A stretch of DNA of 64,000 nt from Limnoperna fortunei (taxonomy: Eukaryota; Mollusca; Bivalvia; Mytilida; Modiolidae): the NCBI GenBank assembly GCA_944474755.1, contig OX104120.1, positions 18,897,992-18,961,991 on the forward strand. The letters are read 5' to 3'. The notes below the pieces were generated by a model. That model was not told the origin of the DNA and ran no database searches. It was given only the letters and a program-made list of their open reading frames with translations. The translations under genes and the position numbers were made by a program. Positions 10,613 to 22,400 of this stretch are shown one piece after another; the first letter of the stretch is position 1; every line of letters begins with the position of its first letter.

Positions 10613-13600
10613 CAGGTAAGTAATAATAGGGTGCGAACACCACCAGGAATATTTGGAACCCCAACAGAAGCAGAAATTGTATTAAATGGAAGAGCAATAC
10701 CAGCTTTACTAGACACTGGATCGACTGTATCCACGATTGCAGAATCCTATTACAATACATATTTATCAGACATACCATTGAAAACTTTGGATATGATTTT
10801 GAATATAGAATGTGCAGGAGGATCTCAACTTCCTTACAGTGGTTATGTTGAGGTGGATATTAAGCTACCTGATAGGAATTCCAACACCACTAGTCAACAT
10901 CTTTTTCTACTTGTACCTGACAGTAAGTATAGTCATCATGTGCCTGTATTGATTGGAACTAACATTTTAGATAGTTTGATGAGGAATCTTCAAGAGGAAA
11001 ATGGAGTCCGTTATTTACAGAATGCCAGATTACCAACTCCATGGTATTTGACATTTAGATGTTTGGCCATAAGAGAGAAGGAACTTTTGAAAAATGGAAA
11101 TAGATTAGCATTGATCAGGACTTGTAACAGAATTACCATACAGCCGAATACTACCACCGAGATTTATGGTTACTATGATAGGGAGATACCATATAAACCA
11201 ACACCATCGATAATACAGACAACATCTTTGGCAAAACATTCAGAAATTGATACTGAACCAACAATGAGGAAGTATAATTACAAAGAAAATGGAACTGTTT
11301 TAGTAAGACTCTCTAACTTATCTTCCAGAACTATCACCATACCATCCAAGGCCATTATAAGTGAAGTTCAACCTGTTACCATTGAGGACCAACAACCAAC
11401 AAGTGAAGAAGATATAAAAAAGATACTTTCAGAAGTAGATATTACACAGAGTGATTTAACAGATGAGCAGTTGGATGAAGGAAAACAACTTATTAAGGAT
11501 TACATTGACATCTTTAGTACAGGAGACAATGACTTGGGGCATACAGATAAGGTGAAACACAGAATAGATTTGACAGATGAAACACCATTCAAACATCGTT
11601 ACAGAAAAATTCCACCATCACTATATGATGAAGTTAGATCTCATCTTAGACAACTATTAGATATTGGAGTTATTAGACCATCTCATTCTCCATTTTCATC
11701 AAGTATTGTGATTGTAAGAAAAAAGAATGGACAGATGAGGATGTGCGTTGATTACAGGCAGTTGAATAGGCAGACGAAGAAAGACAGCTATGCATTACCC
11801 CGAATCGAAGAATTACTTGATTGCTGTGCAGGTAGTAAATTTTTCAGTGTAGTAGACATGAAGAGCGGGTATCACCAAGTAGAGATTATCGAAGAGCACA
11901 AAGAACGGACAGCATTTTCAGTTGGACCCCTTGGTTTCTTTGAATTCTGCAGAATGCCATTCGGATTAACGAACGCTCCAGCGACATATCAACGTCTCAT
12001 GGAAAATTGCCTTGCTGAATATAATTTAAAAATTTGTTGTATTTTTATTGACGATATCATTGTGTTTGGACGTACATATGAGGAACATCTTAAAAACCTG
12101 CAACTAGTATTTCAAAGGATTAGAGAAGCCAATCTGAAACTTTCAGCAGACAAGTGTGAATTTTTTAAGAGAAAGGTAAAGTATGTAGGGCATATAGTTT
12201 CTGAAGCTGGAGTGGAGATTGACCAATCGAAGACAGAAAAAGTTGTAAACTGGCCTACACCTGCCAATGCGGAAGATGTACGAAGATTTTTAGGATTTGT
12301 TGGGTATTATCGACGTTTTATTCAAAACTTCTGCAAGATTAGCAGACCACTTACAGACTTGATACCAACACCAAATAAGAAGAAAACTAAAAATAAATTG
12401 CAGAAGGTATGGAAATGGACTGACCAAGAACAACAAGCATTCCAGACACTTAAGGACCATCTAGTGAGTGCACCAATTTTAGGTTATGCAGATAGTTCCT
12501 TGCCATATGAGTTGCATACCGATGCGTCGGGGGAAGCTTTAGGTGCAGTACTTTATCAACAACAAGAAGGAGAGAAAAGGGTAATATACTATGCCAGTAG
12601 AGGACTTAACAGGGCAGAGAGAAATTATCCTCCACACAAGAGAGAGTTTTTAGCATTAAAATGGGCTGTATGTGACAAATTCAGAGATTATCTTTATGGA
12701 CAGGACTTTACGGTGTATACAGACAATAATCCGCTAACATATGTATTGACAACTGCCAAGTTGGATTCAACTGGACATCGTTGGTTGGCAGAGTTGGGAG
12801 CCTTCAACTTTGATATAAGATATAGACCTGGCAGAACCAATGCCGATGCGGATGCACTTAGTCGCTTACCAGTTGATTCTGTAAAAGCCATCTGTAATGC
12901 TGCTGTACCAGAGTCTTATGTTGACTGTCTACCTATGTCACCAGATGTCATAATAGACGATTTGGACCCAAGAGGAACTTGCACAGGAAACATTGTTGAT
13001 TGGGCAAAGGCACAGTCTATGGACCCAGATATCCATCGTGTTATTGAGTATGTCAGAGATAACACCAAGCCTTCAAGAAAAGACCAAGGTCCCAATCCAT
13101 TGTTTAGACAGTATAATCACCTACGTTTGATTGATGGAGTTCTTTATAGAATTACAACAGTAGATGGCGAGGAGAGACACCAACTTGTATTGCCTTTGGA
13201 ACATGTACCAACAATTTTGGAATCATTTCACAATGATATGGGACATCCTGGAAGGGATAGAACCATTTCTTTAGTGAACGATAGATTTTATTGGCCTGGC
13301 ATGCACCATGATATTCAAACTTGGATAGAGGAATGTGGTAGATGTATTAGGAGGAAGGCAGCAACTTACAACCAGCGAGCACCTCTGGTTAATATAACTT
13401 CATCATCACCACTAGAATTGGTATGCATGGACTATTTATCATTGGAACCATCAAAAGGAGGATATAAAGATGTACTAGTTGTTACAGATCATTTTACTCG
13501 ATTTGCAATGGCTATACCAACAAAGAACCAACTCGCTAAAACAACAGCTGAAGCTTTTTACACTAACTTTATATTACATTATGGAATACCAGACAGAATA

Positions 13601-14872
13601 CATTCGGATAAAGGAAAGAACTTTGAAAGTAACATCATTAAGGAATTGTGTACCATCATGGGAATGAAAAAGTCCAGGACAACAAGCTATCATCCAATGG
13701 GAAATGGCCAATGTGAGCGATTTAATCGGACATTATGCGATATGCTTGGATCCCTTGACAATAGTAAGAAGGTGAATTGGAAGAGTTATATTCAGCCTTT
13801 AGTTTTTGCCTACAATTGTACACGACACGAAAGCACTGGACAGTCACCTTATATGTTGATATTTGGTCGTAATCCACGGTTACCCATTGACACAGCACTG
13901 GGATTGCGGGAGAACCAACAGGACTTTACATCAAAGTATATCGCTGAATTGCGAGATCGAATTAGTCATGCCCATGGATTGGCTAATGCGGCAGCAGAAA
14001 AGGCTAGACAACAACAAAAAGATCAGTATGATACCAAGGTCCGGGGAGCAACTATCAGAGTTGGAGATAGGGTATTAGTCAAGGTCCTCAGCTTTGAGGG
14101 TAAGCATAAGCTGGCGGATCGTTGGGAACGGGATCCTTATACAGTAGTTGAACAACCAAATGAAGACATCCCAGTGTACAATGTTCGAAGAGAAGATGGC
14201 AAAGGACGTATGAAAACTCTACACCGTAACCTTTTGTTACCTATTGGATTCGTGAGCGACACACCACGTCCAGTACCAAAACCAAGAATACCAAGACCAG
14301 AGACACGAAAAACAAAACCCATCCCAGCAAAGAGAACAAAGAAGGAACTGGTTAACACTCATGTTGACCCATCATCAGAATTTTCTGATGAGGAGTCGGA
14401 ATGGGGGTTCATACCGATCAGCATGGAACCAGGAGATAGTGAATCAACCATCACTGTAGATACCTTGGAACCAGCTGAGAATCCACAAACAGAGACAATA
14501 GTTGAGGCTAATGGGGACGCCCAATTTTCTGTCAGTACACATAGTATTGAGGAAGAGGTCTCACTAGGACATAGAAGCGCTTCTACAGAAGGGAGTATTC
14601 AGGAACAACCACCTGATGAAGTTACTCAGGAATCATATAGTGATGATGAACCAGTTCTACTACGCCGTTCCACGAGAGATCGAAGACCACCTCAGCGATT
14701 TCGATGTGGAGATTATAAGATGTCCAATGCAATGCAAGGACTACTTTCTGAGTGGGAAAGAAAGGTGTATTGCATTCAACGCCTTGCAGAATCGCCATTG
14801 CTGGATGGATTACAGTCGGAAGGTGGAAAGACTATTTTGGAGATTTTGAAGTCCACACATACTCAACCTTGA
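10550..14872 (+). CDS. pol: Pol polyprotein (protease, RT, RNase H, integrase)
   Basis: About 1,440 residues after the frameshift at 10550, uninterrupted to the stop at 14872. The order is typical of Ty3/gypsy. Aspartic protease: LLDTGST, catalytic Asp at 10712. RT: the conserved VDYRQLN, MPFGLTNAPATYQ and FIDD motifs, with the Asp pair at 12050-12055. RNase H: HTDAS with Asp at 12521, then YTDNNPLTYVL. Integrase: HHCC zinc domain around 13230-13350, then catalytic Asp at 13430, Asp at 13607 and Glu at 13715, an exact D-35-E spacing. The integrase tail has a GPY/F-like module (DPYTVVEQ) at about 14130-14250. A further ~200 residues, Ser/Glu-rich, have no recognised domain. The frame is open back to 10490, but no ATG was noted at its start, so expression as Gag-Pol is inferred. 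Confidence 0.95.
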   Translation, partial: FKLQEAYTEGPVLGLSNSLGPQVSNNRVRTPPGIFGTPTEAEIVLNGRAIPALLDTGSTVSTIAESYYNTYLSDIPLKTLDMILNIECAGGSQLPYSGYVEVDIKLPDRNSNTTSQHLFLLVPDSKYSHHVPVLIGTNILDSLMRNLQEENGVRYLQNARLPTPWYLTFRCLAIREKELLKNGNRLALIRTCNRITIQPNTTTEIYGYYDREIPYKPTPSIIQTTSLAKHSEIDTEPTMRKYNYKENGTVLVRLSNLSSRTITIPSKAIISEVQPVTIEDQQPTSEEDIKKILSEVDITQSDLTDEQLDEGKQLIKDYIDIFSTGDNDLGHTDKVKHRIDLTDETPFKHRYRKIPPSLYDEVRSHLRQLLDIGVIRPSHSPFSSSIVIVRKKNGQMRMCVDYRQLNRQTKKDSYALPRIEELLDCCAGSKFFSVVDMKSGYHQVEIIEEHKERTAFSVGPLGFFEFCRMPFGLTNAPATYQRLMENCLAEYNLKICCIFIDDIIVFGRTYEEHLKNLQLVFQRIREANLKLSADKCEFFKRKVKYVGHIVSEAGVEIDQSKTEKVVNWPTPANAEDVRRFLGFVGYYRRFIQNFCKISRPLTDLIPTPNKKKTKNKLQKVWKWTDQEQQAFQTLKDHLVSAPILGYADSSLPYELHTDASGEALGAVLYQQQEGEKRVIYYASRGLNRAERNYPPHKREFLALKWAVCDKFRDYLYGQDFTVYTDNNPLTYVLTTAKLDSTGHRWLAELGAFNFDIRYRPGRTNADADALSRLPVDSVKAICNAAVPESYVDCLPMSPDVIIDDLDPRGTCTGNIVDWAKAQSMDPDIHRVIEYVRDNTKPSRKDQGPNPLFRQYNHLRLIDGVLYRITTVDGEERHQLVLPLEHVPTILESFHNDMGHPGRDRTISLVNDRFYWPGMHHDIQTWIEECGRCIRRKAATYNQRAPLVNITSSSPLELVCMDYLSLEPSKGGYKDVLVVTDHFTRFAMAIPTKNQLAKTTAEAFYTNFILHYGIPDRIHSDKGKNFESNIIKELCTIMGMKKSRTTSYHPMGNGQCERFNRTLCDMLGSLDNSKKVNWKSYIQPLVFAYNCTRHESTGQSPYMLIFGRNPRLPIDTALGLRENQQDFTSKYIAELRDRISHAHGLANAAAEKARQQQKDQYDTKVRGATIRVGDRVLVKVLSFEGKHKLADRWERDPYTVVEQPNEDIPVYNVRREDGKGRMKTLHRNLLLPIGFVSDTPRPVPKPRIPRPETRKTKPIPAKRTKKELVNTHVDPSSEFSDEESEWGFIPISMEPGDSESTITVDTLEPAENPQTETIVEANGDAQFSVSTHSIEEEVSLGHRSASTEGSIQEQPPDEVTQESYSDDEPVLLRRSTRDRRPPQRFRCGDYKMSNAMQGLLSEWERKVYCIQRLAESPLLDGLQSEGGKTILEILKSTHTQP

Positions 14873-14897
14873 AATGCCGAGACGTCATTTTCTAGCT

Positions 14898-14905
14898 GGG
14901 GGGAG
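14898..14905 (+). promoter_or_regulatory. Polypurine tract
   Basis: GGGGGGAG ends two bases before the 3' LTR at 14908. The position and purine run fit the plus-strand primer of an LTR retrotransposon. Confidence 0.75.
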
Positions 14906-14907
14906 TA

Positions 14908-16120
14908 TGTGGAAGAGTGAATTTTTAATTGGTTAATCTATTTCAATATGATTTTGTGAAATAAAAATATTTAAAAATTCATTTGTTTGATTCCTATTTT
15001 AATTTTGATAATAAAGTTATAAACATGTGCTTTTGTTTTGTTTATATGCTAATGAAGGTGATGACCTCAGATTCTTTGGTCATGCTAATAAATATTCATA
15101 GGTGCTTCTATTTATAGTCATTTGTAATACATATTGGTCACTTGAGGTCACTTTAGAATCTGATTGGCTATTGAAGTCACATGGATCTTTTTGGAGGGAA
15201 ATTTCTATTGTTCTTTACATAAATGATTTTTGGCTCTGACAGTTCAGACAGACATTTTTGTGTCTCTGCATAGAATTTCTATCCAGTTACAATTTCTTAT
15301 TGTTTGTGGAGTTCATAATTCTTCTGTAAAGGTATTTATAATTACTACCCTAATAATTGTCAATAAGGTAATATTTCCTTGGTTAATTGGTTAATTAATT
15401 GACTGACTGTTTGACTGACTTATAAATGGATAAACTTGTATAAAATAATTTAAATGACTGATTATAAAGAAAAGTTATTTAAAACTAATGAATAAAGTGT
15501 TAAACTTACTGTAAATAATATATTTTATTATAGCACACTGAATATCAATTATAGGATATTTTTGTGTTGAATGTTGTCCAATATGGCACAATAGTTATTA
15601 TTGCAATTTTATATTCAGGCTTATACCAAGATTCAACACCTGAATTGATATGTAAATAGTTTATACACTTCTGTGGCCTTCACACCAACCAGTGTGAGGT
15701 AAGCTTGTTATTTTATTTGCTTCCATGCATTGTTTTTGTTTGCTTGTATTTTTATGCTTATTCTAAACTGCTAGTACAGCAAAAGCTATTTTTGCATGTG
15801 TAATGTTCTCTTATATAGTTGTTGAATAGCTTGCTTAATAATTATTCAGCTTGTTTACTTTCAATAACATATTTGATATATTTTGTTTGGATAATGAAAT
15901 AGAGACGAAACCATAGTTAAGTAATTTATTGTAATTTCATTTAAAAAGTCCATTGTGTGCATGACCATGTACTTGTCATGCTATATCTTGATATAGTATT
16001 TATGATTTTATATTGTTTTACAGGGTTCTATTGTGTACCCGATTTCTTTGTTAATTGACAATAAAGAATCCACAATTGATTTCTGTTCTTCTGGATACCC
16101 CCAGAATTCACGAGATTACA
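14908..16120 (+). repeat. 3' LTR
   Basis: 1,213 bp, TG...CA, and apparently identical to the 5' LTR except for one missing base near 15346. It is followed directly by the right TATG duplication. Confidence 0.95.
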
Positions 16121-16770
16121 TATGCACAATTCCTCACCGTACCGATTTTATAATTAATTACCGATTACACAACTATTTAGATGATTAATTGACCAAGCGT
16201 TTTAGGTAGTAAGCCATCTACTATCGATCACGTGGCTTTCAACATTGTTTCGGTTGCCAGTCTTACTTTTGGTATTATATCCTTGACTCTTATCGTAACT
16301 GACAAGGATTGTGTGATTCAGAGTTTTCATTCGGAACTTCGGCTTCCATACACAGCTAAAACTGGACGCCACGAACTTGCTGAAAGTAGTGTTTAAACTG
16401 ATTTGACAACTGTTTATAACATTAGTGTTCAACGGTTAACTTAAAATAACAACTTACTGATGACTACAATAGAATCGACAAATATATTAAGTGTACTAGC
16501 AATTCCATGCGCAATTTGAATTTGAACATCCCTCCATGTGAACACCGAAATAGGGCTTATTGATGTTATGTGCATTGTGTACATTTGTACAAAGCTTTCT
16601 ATTTTATACCAAAAAGAATGTCATTTAATGTTAATACAAATAGTATTTGTAACAACGAATACGCAACAAAAAATAGACAATATCACTATCTAATAAACAC
16701 GAAACAAATAAGCAATACAACCCCAACCCCGAAAAATGACTACGGTGACTAGGTATTCCGAATTGTTGAT
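16121..16770. repeat. Dispersed repeat, copy 2 (right flank of the LTR element)
   Basis: This segment aligns with 1306-1699 and 2085-2400 (copy 1) and at its start with 3665-3780 (copy 3). The left 30 bp of the same repeat copy lie before the LTR element at about 6555-6584. It ends in a TTGATTGATTGATTG tract that is the 3' end of the next LINE relic. Confidence 0.65.
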
Positions 16771-19400
16771 TGATTGATTGTTGTCTACTTAAACAATTAA
16801 AATATATATCACATGTTACAGAAAATTAAATTTTAAAATATTTATAATTTCTTTAAAATCTGTAGAATTGTGTCGCGTACATTAAAGTAAGTACCTACAT
16901 TATAGAAACGTTCCCGTCAACACAGTCCATCAAGACATGCTTGATAGTATTTTGACTGTTGCATGTCACGCATTCGGGTCGTAGTTTATTTTTTAAAATA
17001 TAACTATGTTGGCATACCAAGACGCCTTCGTGTTAAAACAACTAGGTCTCGGCGACCTCAAAATATATTAAAATTTGTATGGCCAGGTAGTGGTTGGATC
17101 TCATAAAGTTTATTATTAACTTCGGGATCATAACCACAATGCCATAATCTAGAAATATATTTAACAATCAACGGTTAAAAATCATCAAAAAGAATTTTCA
17201 CAATTAATAATATCATTATTAAAGGCATCCTTTGCCTTCTTGTCGACGACTGTGTCTCCAAGGATTCCCACATAACTTGGAATCCAGAAAAAAGAGCCCT
17301 CTTTGCCCAACAATTTATAAATTTTAATTGTTTTTAAAATAAATGGATTTTTAAATCTAGGATTCAATTGTCACAAAACATGATAGGGAATTGGAACAGA
17401 TAATAAATTAAATGTACTATCAACGAATCAAAGAAAAAATTTCTATAGGCAAGAGGAAGTGCTTGCGCATTTGCAATAAAATAAGATGGGGCTGACGAGC
17501 GAGTTTCAACACGCTCTCAGCCGATAGTGGCTGAAGCAACATTATCTTTGTCTTTCGATCCATCTGTATAAATTGCAAAAGGTAATGTTAAGATTTGATA
17601 TCTGCAAAGTGTTTTTGAATAATTAAAGTGTTTGTTTCCGATAATTTATGCATTCTCTAATAATAAATAAATACAGGTTTCGGGTTTAACCAAAGGGGGA
17701 TTATTCGTAATTTCGACTGGAGCAATTTCATCTACAGTTATTTCAGAGTTCAAAATGAGATTGAATTTTTAGACAAAAAGGTTTAATTTTTGGAACTATT
17801 CTTGAAAAAACACTATCGTGGGCAGGATTGCCATGATGAGCCTTTATTGGGTTTCAAACCGGTCTCACTTCTCTTTTGATACAAAGAAGGCTCGTTTGCG
17901 TCTACATATAAACTATTTTTAGGTGTGGCTATAAAAGCTCCATTGCATAGTCACAATCCTTGATGAACTGTATCAAGGATTATGAACATTAAAGAAAACA
18001 ACCATAATCGAATTTAGATCGAACCAGCGATCTGTATAAATACGAAAGCCCAGAAGGCTCATTCGAAATTCGAGAATCGAAATTCGAGATTCGAAATTCG
18101 AAATTCAATATAGTTATAACCAATCAGATTGCGTATGACATAATCGTCTACCAATCAGAATAGTTCTTATATATTCGAGATTCGAAATTCGAGAATCGAG
18201 ATTCGAAATTCGAGATTCGAATCAGAATTCCTTGGTTATATCGAAACTACATAAAAGAGCCATAACTACCATATAAATTTAGGAATCAACAATTCCTGAT
18301 AATATGCACAACTACATATATGGTGTACTAGTTATATACCAAGTTTCATAACATTTTGTATAGTACTGAGTAGTTTCAGAGGATTTGTGCTGACAAGATA
18401 ATTAATGGGTATTTTCAGCACATTTCTAAGTTAAAAGGGCCAAAAAAAGGCCAGTGGCGATCGGATCCAGAAATTTCGAAAAGGGGGGAGGGGGGCACTG
18501 ACTGGCCAAGGGGGCCCACTTTGGTCATGCTTCAATGATTTCCTATATATCCAACCAAATTTTTCCGTCAAAAGGGAGGGCCCCCTCTGAATCCACCCCT
18601 GATAGCCCCCACACAAAATTTGAGGACCAAAATGCCCTGGTAACATGCACAACTACATATGGTGTACTTCCTACACACCAAGTTTTGTTGAATTCCGTTT
18701 TACATGTACATTCTTGTTTCTTGATTTGTAAAATCCAGATGTTATTGTGAATTGAATTAATTTGATAAAATAACAAATAAAGCATATAAATTTGATTTTT
18801 TTTTAACAAAATCATGTTGAACAAGTCATTCTTTGACAAATATGTCGACGGTAAAAACAACAAATAAACATAATAGCACGAGGCTACGTTTATATGAGAA
18901 CTATTCTGATTGGTAGACGATTATGTTACACACAATCTGATTGGTTATAACTATATTGAATTTCGAATTTCGAATCTCGAATCTCGAATTTCGAATCTCG
19001 AATTTCGAGTTTCGAATATCGAATCTCGAATTTCGAATATCGAATGAGCCTTCTGGGCTTTCGTAGTATTGATGAATAAAAACATCGCACTTTTAAATAT
19101 TCTCAGCGTTTAAAAAATGTTTTCACCTTTTGATGAGTTAAAAGGTTAACCTCGAGTCAAATATAAAAGCAGGAAAAGTAGTTTTTCACAATTTGGAAAG
19201 GATTATTATAAAATCAGGGTAAATCTTGCGTTTACTACCATAGTGCATCCCAACGGTTTTGTCACTGGAGATTTTAAAACCATTTTCCATGGCCCATTTC
19301 TCTATTCTGTTTAAACACATCTGTAATTGACGTTTGATATTTTTAATGCTTTTTTCCTCGGTAACATTTGAGGATTTCGTAAACGTATACACAACCTTCA
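16771..19400 (-). pseudogene. I/Nimb-like LINE relic: RT end, RNase H, C-terminal Cys/His region
   Basis: Read on the minus strand, the remains run as follows. RT thumb: 19400-19186, with KRQLQMCLNRIEKWAMENGF and KISSDKT. Connection: 19185-19066, degenerate IFDSRLTF. After the inserted element: 18037 onward, with YRSLVRSKFDYG and SLYVDANEPSLYQKR. RNase H: IYTDGSKDKD near 17550-17580, and FFWIPSYVGILGDTVVDKKAKDA at about 17215-17290. C-terminal Cys/His string: around 16900-16990. 3' UTR with a TCAATCAATCAAC tail: about 16770. RNase H in a non-LTR element points to the I group. The frame is broken by many stops and shifts, and the 5' two thirds are missing. The two halves of the RT-RNase H linker match across the insertion, which shows that the TIR element landed in it later. 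Confidence 0.8.
18038..19065. mobile_element. Non-autonomous TIR element nested in the LINE relic
   Basis: A ~1.03-kb element with inverted ends. TACGAAAGCCCAGAAGGCTC begins at 18041, and its reverse complement ends at 19065. Inside each end are iterated ATTCGAAATTCGAG-type 6- to 13-mers, then a conserved arm including TATAGTTATAACCAATCAGA and ATCGTCTACCAATCAGAATAG (18041-18174 versus 18891-19065). GTAT occurs at 18034-18037 and 19066-19069, a possible 4-bp target duplication, with three unpaired A bases at the left edge. The interior (18180-18890) has no transposase. It contains a direct repeat (18297-18345 and 18639-18687, ATGCACAACTACATAT). The superfamily is not identified. Confidence 0.75.
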
Positions 19401-22400
19401 TAAATACATCGTAAAACTAGAGCAAAACAATTATTTTAATAATGAATAAAGTGACAAAAGGTGCAAAAGGATAAGATAAAGTAGAATTTACCTGAACTTT
19501 AAATTCTCTGTCAGATAAATTGAAAACGATAGACACAACTTGTTTGTTTTTGGCAACTTGTGGGTGCTATAAGCCGATATTTAGACGTTTCTGAGTGATC
19601 TTTTTCTGGCTTTGGAATATGTAGCCAAATAGATGGTAGGCCCCCCTTTCTCAATTGTTGGTTTTAGAAAGTATTGGAGAGAAGACTGTGGCAGATGTTT
19701 TAGTAGTTGTAATGGATGTTATCTGAACACCATGTGATATCGTGGGATTTGTTAAAAAAATGTTTGAGCTATTCCAAAATAAATGGTTACTGTAATCTGC
19801 TACATTTTTTATTGAAAGTTAAAATTTTTCTTTGAATTTTGACTCGCTAAAAATCGGGATGGTAATTTTCAGCAGAAGAGTGTTTTGAAAATTTGTAGCC
19901 ATTTTTTTTAATATTTATCACTCTGAAATTAATAAGTCTTGTTCATCCTTTACTAGTTTTTTAATTTATTTATTGAGATCATATTTCATTGAGGCATGGT
20001 TTATTTTTTTTTTAAAGTTACGCAAGAAGCTGCGTTTTTTATGTTTCATTACTGTGCGATCTTTCGCTCGGACAATTCGAAATTGGTTAAGAATATTTTT
20101 TACGGCGGGGTTTGTTAAAGCGTCGATTGACTTTTTACTGATTTAATTCTCACAGTTGACAACGGCCTCTTAATTATTTTTGTATAGGGGAAACTATTGA
20201 CATTTTTTGCTCTCACTTAGGCACCAAGTTTCGTTGAGTAATGAGAGACCCCTCAAAACGACCGGAATAATTTCACGTATATCACATTAAATTTTCGGGG
20301 TGCCATGTCAGATAAAAATTTTTGCAAATTTAGAAAATCCGAAGGGTACTCATGGAAACTCCCTTACACCCATAAAATAGTCCAGAAATAGGCTTTGAAC
20401 AATCAGATAAAAAAATACCCAATACATTTAATAAATTATCTGAATAAATTTATTTATAAATTCTATATGAAACTGCTTTTTAAATACAGCTCCAATATTA
20501 AAATTCCATTGAATAATAAATCCACTGTCTATGCTACAGTTTGGCGCAGTCAAATATCAAAATAAGAACTATTTTCCTCTCCCTCAGTCAAAGTTCATTT
20601 ACAGACTCGTTGTCAGTTGCCATCGTCAACAGTTGCAGTTAAAGTCCATTTTAAAAAATGGTTTGATATGCCATCAAACGTATCTGCATTATCTAAATTT
20701 GTTATAAAACAATTGGCTAATTGGTTATATTAACTTATACGTAGAAACCCGTTCAGCTTTACTGAAATGTATACTAGAGAATCGTAAAAACGATTTTTGA
20801 TCTAATAATGATCTTTTTGGCTGATAACGACCTTTTCACTTTCCTTCACACATTTCAGTTTTTTCTCCATACTAAATGTTGACTAGCGAAATATGCTTTT
20901 GAAGACTGACTTGAATATTAAGGTTTTGAATGAATTTGAACCGTGGGCCCAACCACAGTCAGTATGTGTCGGTGTATGCTTACACGAAAAGCCCAAATAA
21001 CCTTATTTGGAGAATCTAATACAATTCAGTTTTTCCTTTGCATTGATTCTCGCCGTACCAAAAATTCTAGCAAAGGAAACAACGTACTGAAGCTATATAC
21101 TAACTTAAACATTATAAAGGCCAAAGTGGAAGGACTGGGTTAGAATATATATGTTGTGTTTAATAAGTTTACAATCTTTATTTGATATAAAACTTTTGTC
21201 AGTAATTAAACCTGCCGCTCTAGTTCTTTACATATTGCCCAGTCAGTCAGAGGGTTTATAAATATCATCATCTCTGTATTGAACAATCTCGTTGCTGGTA
21301 TTCAATGTTTGTGGAGAAGAGGTCATGTCACACTCAATAATCTTTTACTGCCATTTTACGCATTCGAGTAAAATTAACTGCCAGATTTAAATTTGTACTT
21401 TTTGTTATGTTTTTTAAGGTGACACTTTTTTTAAAGGGTTCTTAGGATCTTTGGTTCTCAAAACTAATGAATTTAGAAAATGTGTTTAAAATCAATATTA
21501 ACTTCAACAGAGTTTGAGTTTTTTTATTTTTAGGCTAATGGGTTTAATGTTTAATGGTTGTATGCCATTGCAAAGAAAGAATAATTTCCCCATTTTTGTC
21601 ACCTATCCGCCAGGGATGTCTTGAACTCTACATGTCTCTAGCAGAAAGTATCTGGTGATCCACAAACGGTATACTCAAAAAAGAATAATTTTGTAAGATG
21701 CAAGCTTCATGCCAGAGTCACCAGCAAAAGAAGTGTTCGGAGTATATACTACTTTATGTACCCATAAGCCACAACCTTATACCTTGAACCAAACAACAGT
21801 AGACTGGGTGTAGTTTTTAACACTAACATTGTTAGTCTTGGTCTGACCAGTCGGTTAATTAAATCGGGTCTGCCTATTCGACATCTCATCTAAATGAAGT
21901 CAGTGCAAAGGGGTTTATTACAATTTAAACCCACTCGTCTGTAAAATGAAATAAAGAATGCAGCAAAGAGTGATCTACCACAAAGATCCCGCTCTTCATC
22001 AACACAGTTGTAACACACGGTACGTATGTCGTCTCTTGAAGCCAAGGAAGTGACTGTCCCTAACTACCGCTCAAATCTCGTTCATCGTTATGGAGACAGA
22101 TTCTTAAGGATAAAATTCAATTATATTGTAATATAATAACTTTATGGATTGTATTCACAAAGAACAACACGTGACATGCCGATTGAACTAGTAGGACTAA
22201 CTCAACTTCCGGTCTGGAAACGCAACGGCTCATTAGGGTATTTAGACCGTTTTCCCGGCATACTGAGATCCCGACTCGGGTCACAACACACTGAAAGTGT
22301 TGCCGCATTTTCCTCAATGCCCCATGTTCCACGTGGGGTCAGCAAATGAGGTTCACTATTTGCAATGTATTATTTGATGGTCAACGTCAGGAATATGCAC

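Larger units (their letters stand above)
6585..16120 (+). mobile_element. Complete Ty3/gypsy LTR retrotransposon
   Basis: A 9,536-bp element with two ~1.21-kb LTRs (TG...CA ends), a tRNA-Lys-type primer binding site, a 1.6-kb leader, gag, pol in the order protease, RT, RNase H, integrase, and a polypurine tract. Gag and pol are free of stops. No env frame is seen. By eye the LTRs differ by only one indel (near 7024 versus 15346), so insertion is recent and the element may still be able to move. It sits inside a dispersed repeat whose uninterrupted paralogue is at 3645-3780. The clade within Ty3/gypsy was not determined; no chromodomain was recognised at the C terminus. Confidence 0.95.

Noticed and set aside
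10551..14849. Frames of 60-77 codons on both strands inside gag-pol
   Set aside because: They are shadows of the pol frame with no independent features.
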